From: Candidatus Poseidoniaceae archaeon
GTDB lineage: Archaea; Thermoplasmatota; Poseidoniia; Poseidoniales; Poseidoniaceae
Assembly (NCBI GenBank): GCA_949372875.1
Contig: CASIAW010000001.1
Span: 434,001 to 498,000, forward strand
DNA length: 64,000 bases
Reading direction: 5' to 3'
The position numbers and the translations under genes were made by a program. Within the stretch, counting starts at the first letter, position 1; each line of letters begins with the position of its first letter. Of this stretch, positions 8,608 through 15,042 are shown one piece after another. The notes below the pieces were generated by a model. That model saw only the letters and a program-made list of their open reading frames with translations, was not told where the DNA came from and did not search any database.

Positions 8608-9330
8608 ATGGATACATTGCCACTGTTTGTTCTACCCATGGTATTGATGCCGGGCGAAATACAAGAATTGCGTGTTTTTGAACCCCGATACAGGCAAATG
8701 CTCGATGACTGCTTACTCGATGAAAAGAATTTCGGGTTAGTTATGAACGACCCATTCCAACCGGTCAATTCTTGGGATGGACCTCGGCAACATGGCTGTG
8801 AAGTTGAAATACTGCATCACGAAACCAAGGGTAGTAATCATTTTCTACAAATTGTAGGACGTAGAAGATTTACGGTTGTTCATGTCGTCAATCCTGCATT
8901 GCCTCCAATGGACGACCCGATGTTTGAATCTCATGTTGATGATGATGGGCTATTCCCTGACCTCCAAACTTTACTTGAATTAATACCCGAAGAGGTTGGA
9001 CATTCGAAACTTTACATCAGTGCTGAAGTAGAGTTTCATCCCCTTGAAGAATCGACGTCCGTAGAGCAGCAAGAAGTACTCACGAATATCTTGAGCCATG
9101 TTCTTCATCGAATCGGCGCAGTGCTCCGTATCGAGGATGACTTACTTGTTCAGTGGGTCAGAGAGCGTGTAGAACATTCCGTGAGTGAAGATGCGCTTTC
9201 TGTCTACACTGTTTCAGCACTTGTCGTGAATGAACTTGAAGCGAAGCAGCAAATTTTGGCTTGTGCAACCGTTGAAGAAGCCGTTGAAGAACTTCTTCAC
9301 CATGCCGCAATGAATCGTGAAGAAGAGTGA
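8608..9330 (+). CDS. Stand-alone LON substrate-binding (PUA-like) domain protein
   Basis: This 240-aa protein begins LPLFVLPMVLMPGEIQELRVFEPRYRQM, cut here to its key features: LPLF, the 'P' turn and 'FEPRYRQM', the hallmark of the LON N-terminal domain. GRRRFTV and a helical C-terminal half follow. There is no AAA+ or protease domain, so it is not Lon protease. Free-standing LON proteins are common in bacteria and often act in protein quality control or ligand binding; the exact role is unknown. A strong AAAGGAGAAGG element lies about 15-25 nt before the ATG. It falls between amnC and panB on the same strand with short gaps and may simply be carried by the operon. Confidence 0.8.
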   Translation: MDTLPLFVLPMVLMPGEIQELRVFEPRYRQMLDDCLLDEKNFGLVMNDPFQPVNSWDGPRQHGCEVEILHHETKGSNHFLQIVGRRRFTVVHVVNPALPPMDDPMFESHVDDDGLFPDLQTLLELIPEEVGHSKLYISAEVEFHPLEESTSVEQQEVLTNILSHVLHRIGAVLRIEDDLLVQWVRERVEHSVSEDALSVYTVSALVVNELEAKQQILACATVEEAVEELLHHAAMNREEE

Positions 9331-9377
9331 GTTGTTAACGGCGAGGGTTTCAAAACGAACATGACCGTCGCACAACC

Positions 9378-10199
9378 ATGTCGGTTCACAGTAAAGCGCG
9401 TAAAGTTACCACGCACACGCTTCAAGAAATGAAGCGTGCTGGTGAAAAAATCACCATGCTCACCGCTTACGATTACTCGTTAGCGAAACTTGTCGACCAG
9501 GCTGGTGTCGATGTCATATTGGTCGGGGATTCCGCATCAAACGTCATGGCCGGACAAGTTACAACAGTTCCGATTACTCTTGAGCACATGATTTACCATG
9601 CGCAATGCGTACAACGTGCAGTTGATCGAGCTTTAATTGTCGTTGACATGCCATTTGGAACCTATCAAGGGAACTCTGCCATCGCATTGGAATCTGCCAT
9701 TCGAATCATGAAAGAATCTGAAGGCCATGCTGTCAAACTCGAAGGCGGTGCTGAAATTATTCAGTCTGTAGAGCGGATACTTACAGCAGGAATACCTGTA
9801 ATGGGCCATTTGGGGCTCACTCCACAATCAATTTACAAATTTGGAACGTACACTGTTCGTGCTAAAGATGACGAAGAAGCCGTGAAATTGATTGCGGATG
9901 CAAAACTCCTCGAAGAGGCTGGATGTTTTGCTATTGTCCTGGAAAAAATTCCTCGTGAATTGGCTCTTAAGGTCAGCCAAGCCATCAACATTCCAACAAT
10001 TGGAATTGGCGCTGGTCCTGATTGCGATGGTCAGGTCTTGGTCTTGCATGATTTACTTGGTATTACCATGGATTTCTCCCCACGATTCCTACGACGATAC
10101 CTCAACTTAGCTGAAGATATCGATGGTGCAATCAAGTCGTATTGTAGCGACGTTCGCTCAGGAGACTTCCCGAATGATGAAGAGAGTTATACCTCTTGA
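9378..10199 (+). CDS. panB: 3-methyl-2-oxobutanoate hydroxymethyltransferase (ketopantoate synthesis)
   Basis: PanB transfers a hydroxymethyl group from 5,10-methylene-tetrahydrofolate to 2-oxoisovalerate, making ketopantoate for coenzyme A. The 273-aa protein matches the family over its whole length: [30 protein letters not shown] (metal Asp), [10 protein letters not shown] (second Asp), [23 protein letters not shown] (active-site Glu), and [15 protein letters not shown]. It is a cytoplasmic decamer in known members. Its folate cofactor gives a loose metabolic link to the fhs gene at 42.1 kb. The stop directly abuts the convergent membrane protein gene. Confidence 0.96.
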   Translation: MSVHSKARKVTTHTLQEMKRAGEKITMLTAYDYSLAKLVDQAGVDVILVGDSASNVMAGQVTTVPITLEHMIYHAQCVQRAVDRALIVVDMPFGTYQGNSAIALESAIRIMKESEGHAVKLEGGAEIIQSVERILTAGIPVMGHLGLTPQSIYKFGTYTVRAKDDEEAVKLIADAKLLEEAGCFAIVLEKIPRELALKVSQAINIPTIGIGAGPDCDGQVLVLHDLLGITMDFSPRFLRRYLNLAEDIDGAIKSYCSDVRSGDFPNDEESYTS

Positions 10200-10694
10200 T
10201 TAGGTGACTTGAAGGTAAACGATAACGCTGCCTGCTAAGGCACCTAAATTGATGCCAAAGGCATGCCAGAGTCCATATCGGAATGGTGGCAAATGGTATC
10301 TGCCCCAATCTGTGCTCACCCAAACCCAAACCAGTAACGCCCCATAGCCACCGCAAAACATAGCCCCCCAACCGGAAAGCCAAATGACTGAGAAGACCGA
10401 ACCTAAAGCGAAAAGACCGAACATATACTCCTTCCAACGAGAAGGGTCATCATCCAAAAGAATGCGATGCAGCAATGGTGACAAAAGAATGCTCACGAGA
10501 AAAGCGCCGTGAATAGGATTTGGTAAGTTGATTTCACCGACCTGGGGCATGACAATATATTGCCAAACCCCTCCAATAACTGCGCCAAGAAAAGCGGGTG
10601 CTAGGATGTGCTTGCATCCAGTTTCCAAGTCGAGTGCACGTGCGAGAAAAGGCGCATCGACTGGCAAGTCAACTCGTTGTGAACCATCGCTCAT
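10200..10694 (-). CDS. Small polytopic membrane protein, unknown
   Basis: This 164-aa protein has about four or five hydrophobic stretches: APAFLGAVIGGVWQYIV, HGAFLVSILLSPLL, YMFGLFALGSVFSVIWL, GAMFCGGYGALLVWVWV and the C-terminal GINLGALAGSVIVYLQV. No family is recognised. The start at 10694 (MSDGSQRVDLP) gives a sensible hydrophilic N-terminus. The frame is open further upstream, but that part would run through the promoter and start of the divergent dioxygenase gene, is not protein-like, and is probably non-coding. It is the only minus-strand gene inside the catabolic cluster. Confidence 0.6.
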   Translation of the reverse strand: MSDGSQRVDLPVDAPFLARALDLETGCKHILAPAFLGAVIGGVWQYIVMPQVGEINLPNPIHGAFLVSILLSPLLHRILLDDDPSRWKEYMFGLFALGSVFSVIWLSGWGAMFCGGYGALLVWVWVSTDWGRYHLPPFRYGLWHAFGINLGALAGSVIVYLQVT

Positions 10695-10795
10695 GACATG
10701 TCCACGGTGCAGGGTTGTTTGAGGGTTCGGGCTTGAAGCCTTGTGAAGAACTGTTCTCCGATGCCGATATAATCCCCCAGTGCTTGGGTAGAACC

Positions 10796-11698
10796 ATGAC
10801 GAAGGGAGAAATTGTCGCTGGTTGTTTGGCCCCTCACCCACCACATTTGGTCTATGCAGAGAATCCTCCACAAAATGAGCCGGTTGCAGAAGGTGGATGG
10901 GAACAACTCCGCTGGGGCTATGAGCGATTGAGAGAATCACTGGCTGGTGTCGAATATGACGCCATTGTATTGCTTTCTCCGCATTGGCAAACCTACATTG
11001 GAACTCATTTCCTCGGACTACCTCACTTCAAGAATCTCTCCGTTGACCCCGTATTTCCGAATCTCTTTCGATACCACTACGAACTTGACATTGATGTCGA
11101 ACTGTCTCAACAGATTCATGACCGTGCTGCTGAAGCTGGTTTGTCGGTCAAAATGATGGAGAACCCGGATTTCCGAGTTGATTATGGCACCATTACCACC
11201 GGCCACATGTTCAATCCTGAATGGGACAAACCCATGGTTGTCATCTCCAGTAATCGTTCACGCGACTATTATTCGGTAGAGGTGATGCAAGAAATGATGA
11301 TGGAACTCGGACGAGTTACTCGTGAAGCAATCATCGCAAGTGGAAAGAAAGTCGTTGTTCTCGCCAGTAACTCCCTGTCTCATCGACACTTCACAACGGA
11401 GTCCGAAATTCCAGAAGACATGAGTAAAGAGCACATTACGAGCCATGCCATGCACCTTTGGGATATGCGGATGATTGAATATTTCCGAACAGGGCAAGCT
11501 CAGCGTATCATCGATGAAATGCCAGAGTTTACTGAACAAGCAATCGCTGAAAGTGACGGTGGTGGTCTTTCATGGCTGCTTTCAACACTTGACATTCCAA
11601 AGTATCCAGGTATTCTTCATGGCTATGGGACTATTATCGGCACTGGCAATGCTATTGTTGAATGGCCTGCACGAAATCATAAGGAGGTGGAGGAATGA
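10796..11698 (+). CDS. amnB: Class III extradiol dioxygenase, catalytic (beta) subunit, 2-aminophenol 1,6-dioxygenase-like
   Basis: This 300-aa LigB-superfamily protein starts MTKGEIVAGCLAPHPPHLVY. Candidate iron ligands are His14 (LAPHPPH), His63 (LLSPHWQ) and Glu252 (AIAESDGGG). From memory, 2-aminophenol 1,6-dioxygenase beta uses His13, His62 and Glu251, so this is the same trio offset by one. The enzyme would open a 2-aminophenol-type ring next to the hydroxyl, giving 2-aminomuconate semialdehyde. I prefer the ATG at 10796; the open frame to 10715 adds residues unlike the family. The stop overlaps the start of the alpha-subunit gene by 4 nt (ATGA), so the two are translationally coupled. 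The real substrate could be a substituted aminophenol or a catechol. Confidence 0.82.
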   Translation: MTKGEIVAGCLAPHPPHLVYAENPPQNEPVAEGGWEQLRWGYERLRESLAGVEYDAIVLLSPHWQTYIGTHFLGLPHFKNLSVDPVFPNLFRYHYELDIDVELSQQIHDRAAEAGLSVKMMENPDFRVDYGTITTGHMFNPEWDKPMVVISSNRSRDYYSVEVMQEMMMELGRVTREAIIASGKKVVVLASNSLSHRHFTTESEIPEDMSKEHITSHAMHLWDMRMIEYFRTGQAQRIIDEMPEFTEQAIAESDGGGLSWLLSTLDIPKYPGILHGYGTIIGTGNAIVEWPARNHKEVEE

Positions 11699-13128
11699 GT
11701 GATGGCGAACTGATTGGCTCCTACATTGTCCCTGTCCACCCACACACTGTTTTAGCACCTGAACAAAACGAAGGATGGGGCCGGCTGCGTGATGCATATG
11801 ATCTTGCAGCACAACGGATTAAAGACAGTGGAGCGGACCTTCTCATCATCTATTCCACAACTTGGCCGAGTATTATTGGGCATCAAATCATTTCAGACCC
11901 GAACCCTGAATGGGTGATGGTTGACCATGATTTCCATGACTTGGGTTCCATCCCATATTCATTCAATGTTGATGAGAAATTTGCACATGAGTGGAACAAG
12001 GCAAATGAAAAGCGAGGGCTCAAAAGTCGAACGATTTCTTACCACGGATTTCCAATTGATGTAGGATCGGTTGTAGCGTTAAAGCTACTCAACCCAGACA
12101 ATACAATTCCTGCGGTGATTGTTTCGTCGAATGTTTATGCGAATCGTTCAGAAACGACAGTTTTGGCGAAAGCATGTATGGATGTGGTCAAAGCCACAGG
12201 CCGTAAGGCAGTTGCAGTAACCGCTATGTCACTCTCAAACCGAATGTTTACGACACATATCGAGCCGAAAGATGACCGCATTCATTCGCTCAAAGACGAT
12301 GAATGGAATCGTAAAATCCTTGAATTTCTTGGCGAAGGACGTCTTGAAGATGTAGGGCAATTATCTCGTACAATTCATCAACAGATTCGTGTCAACAAAG
12401 TGGTTGCATTCAAGCCGATGTGGTGGCTTTCAGGAATGAACCAAAATAGAAATGACCTCACTGGTGAAGTTCTTGCTTACGAAGCAATTCACGGCGCAGG
12501 AGGAGCAGTCGTTCACCTTGACCCAACACCATCGGGTACTGGTGACAAAGAGTATGATGAAGATGATGTCGAATATTTTGCAGGAGAGCGAAATGTATTG
12601 GATGGTGAGGCTGCACAAGCCGATTTTGAAAAGGACAACTCTGAACCACATGCAGGAACGACACAAAACAGTGGACCTGCTCTTTGGGACCCAACTGAAA
12701 ACAAAGGTTCCGTGAATACCGATGCAGCCCCGAAACCCGTTGGAGCATACCCTCACGCACGTCGAGTTGGAGATTTGCTCTATCTCTCGGGAGTAGGCCC
12801 TCGACAGCCAGGTACAAATTCTATTCCTGGAGGTCCGATTCATGACGGAAATGGAACCCCACTGAATTATGATATCAAAGCCCAAACACATGCTGTAATC
12901 CAAAACATTACTCGAATACTCGAAGAAGCAGGAGGCTCGATTGACGATGTCCTTGATGTCACTTCCTTCTTAGTTGACATGGACCGTGATTTCCAAGGCT
13001 ACAACGAAGTTTGGGCTGAGACGCTCGGACATGTTGGTCCAACACGCACGACGCTTGCCATTCGTGCCCTTCCGACTCCAATTGCGGTGGAAATGAAAGT
13101 CATCGCCAAAGCACCGGCAATGGATTAA
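11695..13128 (+). CDS. Extradiol dioxygenase alpha subunit (non-catalytic) fused to RidA/2-aminomuconate deaminase domain
   Basis: Residues 1 to about 290 are a LigB-like domain that aligns with the beta subunit, but every iron ligand is replaced: Val14 for His (VPVHPH), Thr56 for His (YSTTWPS) and Phe for Glu in VVAFKPMWW. This matches the structural alpha subunit of 2-aminophenol 1,6-dioxygenase. An acidic linker (about 290-345) leads to a full RidA/YjgF domain (about 345-477) with KPVGAYPHARRVGDLLYLSG, QNITRILEEAGGSIDDV, and the conserved Arg in VGPTRTTLAIRALP. RidA-family 2-aminomuconate deaminases act two steps after the ring opening, so the fusion tethers deaminase to dioxygenase. The 4-nt overlap with the beta gene supports a stable heteromer. 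Confidence 0.82.
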   Translation: MSDGELIGSYIVPVHPHTVLAPEQNEGWGRLRDAYDLAAQRIKDSGADLLIIYSTTWPSIIGHQIISDPNPEWVMVDHDFHDLGSIPYSFNVDEKFAHEWNKANEKRGLKSRTISYHGFPIDVGSVVALKLLNPDNTIPAVIVSSNVYANRSETTVLAKACMDVVKATGRKAVAVTAMSLSNRMFTTHIEPKDDRIHSLKDDEWNRKILEFLGEGRLEDVGQLSRTIHQQIRVNKVVAFKPMWWLSGMNQNRNDLTGEVLAYEAIHGAGGAVVHLDPTPSGTGDKEYDEDDVEYFAGERNVLDGEAAQADFEKDNSEPHAGTTQNSGPALWDPTENKGSVNTDAAPKPVGAYPHARRVGDLLYLSGVGPRQPGTNSIPGGPIHDGNGTPLNYDIKAQTHAVIQNITRILEEAGGSIDDVLDVTSFLVDMDRDFQGYNEVWAETLGHVGPTRTTLAIRALPTPIAVEMKVIAKAPAMD

Positions 13129-13162
13129 TTTCCACATTCCGGCATACTTCATGGGGAATAAA

Positions 13163-13180
13163 CGAAAGAAAATATATGCT
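13163..13180 (+). promoter_or_regulatory. Candidate archaeal BRE/TATA promoter for the permease gene
   Basis: CGAAAGAAAATATATGC combines a purine-rich BRE-like stretch with an AT-rich TATA element. It lies about 57 nt before the permease ATG, which would put the transcript start near 13,200 with a leader of roughly 35 nt. This is the clearest promoter-like site in the 107-bp gap after the dioxygenase alpha gene, suggesting the permease is at least partly transcribed separately. Assigned by pattern only. Confidence 0.4.
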
Positions 13181-13235
13181 TTGGTCGTATCGCCACAAAT
13201 AATAACCTTAGTTAGTTGGATTTCGGGGAATCATT

Positions 13236-14894
13236 ATGACGCTCAAAACTGCTAGTAAAGTTCTCAAAGGTGACGTCAGTATCGTTACTGCTGTTAAATC
13301 ACAACTTGAACGTTCACTGAGTTTAATTGGAGTCATCATCATTTCACTTTCAGCAATGATTGGGTCCGGCCTTTTCGTGTTACCATCATTTGCTGCAGAA
13401 ATTATGGGGCCTGGTATTTGGCTAGCATTCTTACTTTCAGCCTTAGTTGTCTTACCCGGGGCATATTCAAAATCCGAATTGGCCTCGACGATGCCTGAAA
13501 GTGGTGGTTCATATGTCTACTTAGAAAGAACGTTTGGGCCTATTTTAGGGACGATTAGCGGCCTGGGTTTATGGGCTTCCTTTTTGTTAAAGTCTGCGTT
13601 TGCACTGATTGGTTTTTCTGCATATATGTACACAGTAACGACCTATTTTGACGTCACTGTCAATGCGAACGCGGTGATAATGTCAGCCTTAGCACTCATC
13701 ACAATACTCAACATATTTGGAATTAAGAAGGTGAAATCTTTTCAAACACCAATCTTGGCACTAACAACTGGATTACTCATTATCATCTGCATCTTCCAGT
13801 TGTTTAATGCAGACATAGACTTTTCTCGACCAATTGATGGTGCTTTTGAGGTATCGAAGAATGATCCAAGGTTACTCGCTGAGTCAGCAGCTTTAGTTTT
13901 CGTAGCTTATGCTGGAATCATCAAGGTTGGAGCAATTGGTGGAGAGGTAAAGAATCCTCAAAAGAATCTACCACATGGCATCCTAATATCCCTCCTGCTT
14001 GTAACTATCTTGTATTGTGCAGTCACGTTCATCATGATGGCATCAATTGACGGCTCTTGGTGGCTTGATGATGGCGGAAAGGCCAGAGAAGACCCTGTAT
14101 TCGCTTTCGTCGATGCAGTTGCTTCTACAAGGGTTGGACTTGTTATGGCAACTCTCGCAGTTCTAACAATGATATCAGGAGCACTCTCTGGAGTGTTAGC
14201 AGCCTCCCGATTTTTATTCGCAATCGCTCGAGACAATTTACTCCCTCAGCCTTTGGAAGACATCAATATTAAATTCGAAACACCGCACTGGGCGATTATA
14301 ATCACGAGTGTGGCAATGGCAATTTGTATTCTTACGCTCCCTGTCAAGGATGTGGCAAAACTCGCATCAGGGTTCCAAATCATGGTTCTCATTGCCCTTA
14401 ACTTCAGCGTGATCATATTACGCAATGCTAATTTTGAACACGATTGGTATCACCCGAAATTTAAGTCGCCGCTGTATCCATGGATGCAAATATTTGGAAT
14501 TGTATCGGGTAGTTTCTTAGTATTTATCATGGGTGAGAAGGCAATTATTGGGGGCTTAGCAGCCGTTGTCATTGGGGTTTCAACCTACTACATATACGGG
14601 AAGAAACACTACCAAGTGAGCACAACTCCATTCCAAACCTTTAGCCAAATGTTATCCAATTCTACACCCTCAGAGTCTAAATTACGCCATGCAGCATTCC
14701 ATGCAGCAGATCTTGGCGGAAACAACCACCTCACATTAAAAGAGTTTATTTCAGCACTGAAAGCACTCAACTTTGAATTTAACAATGATGAATATCGTGT
14801 CATATTTCACAAAGCCGATACCGATGCGAATGGTTACATCGAAGTTGATGAGTTCTTAGACATGTTCGAAAATAAGATTCTCGAAGAAGAATGA
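13236..14894 (+). CDS. APC-family amino-acid/amine permease with C-terminal EF-hand pair
   Basis: This 552-aa protein has about 12 hydrophobic segments in residues 28-455. The APC signature is in the first helix (LSAMIGSGLFVLPSFAAEIMG), followed by SELASTMPESGGSYVYLER and AYAGIIKVGAIGGEVKNPQKN. The family imports amino acids or amines by cation symport or exchange. After the last helix comes a soluble tail with two EF-hand-like units. EF2 at 528-539 (DTDANGYIEVDE) is canonical, with ligands at positions 1, 3, 5, 7, 9 and 12. EF1 at 492-503 (DLGGNNHLTLKE) is weaker. Calcium gating of the transporter is therefore plausible but inferred. Its position after the ring-cleavage genes suggests it could import the nitrogenous substrate. 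Confidence 0.85.
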   Translation: MTLKTASKVLKGDVSIVTAVKSQLERSLSLIGVIIISLSAMIGSGLFVLPSFAAEIMGPGIWLAFLLSALVVLPGAYSKSELASTMPESGGSYVYLERTFGPILGTISGLGLWASFLLKSAFALIGFSAYMYTVTTYFDVTVNANAVIMSALALITILNIFGIKKVKSFQTPILALTTGLLIIICIFQLFNADIDFSRPIDGAFEVSKNDPRLLAESAALVFVAYAGIIKVGAIGGEVKNPQKNLPHGILISLLLVTILYCAVTFIMMASIDGSWWLDDGGKAREDPVFAFVDAVASTRVGLVMATLAVLTMISGALSGVLAASRFLFAIARDNLLPQPLEDINIKFETPHWAIIITSVAMAICILTLPVKDVAKLASGFQIMVLIALNFSVIILRNANFEHDWYHPKFKSPLYPWMQIFGIVSGSFLVFIMGEKAIIGGLAAVVIGVSTYYIYGKKHYQVSTTPFQTFSQMLSNSTPSESKLRHAAFHAADLGGNNHLTLKEFISALKALNFEFNNDEYRVIFHKADTDANGYIEVDEFLDMFENKILEEE

Positions 14895-15042
14895 TTAGAA
14901 CACATAGGTAAGAAGTGGTAAAGCCACTTCCTTCTTGAACAATTGGAACAAAGCGTGCCCTTGCCAGCAAGCAAGTGTAGGAAGAAGCCACCATACTAAA
15001 TTCAAATCATCAGTGTCCATCAAGGGTGTTGAATTGGGCATT

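Noticed and set aside
10695-10940. Upstream extension of the small membrane protein and of the dioxygenase beta gene across each other
   Set aside because: Both extensions occupy the same divergent promoter space and neither resembles its family; the starts at 10694 and 10796 resolve the overlap.
5990-13128. Rut pyrimidine-degradation pathway (LLM monooxygenase, amidohydrolase, RidA)
   Set aside because: The amidohydrolase is asparaginase II-like rather than RutB isochorismatase-like, and the AmnC-type ALDH and LigB pair have no place in that route.
14895-15041. Possible 48-aa hydrophobic protein starting 1 nt after the 15043-17676 gene stop (TAGAATG)
   Set aside because: The overlap with the stop could mean coupling, but there is no ribosome site, homology or conserved pattern, and it simply fills the spacer between convergent genes.
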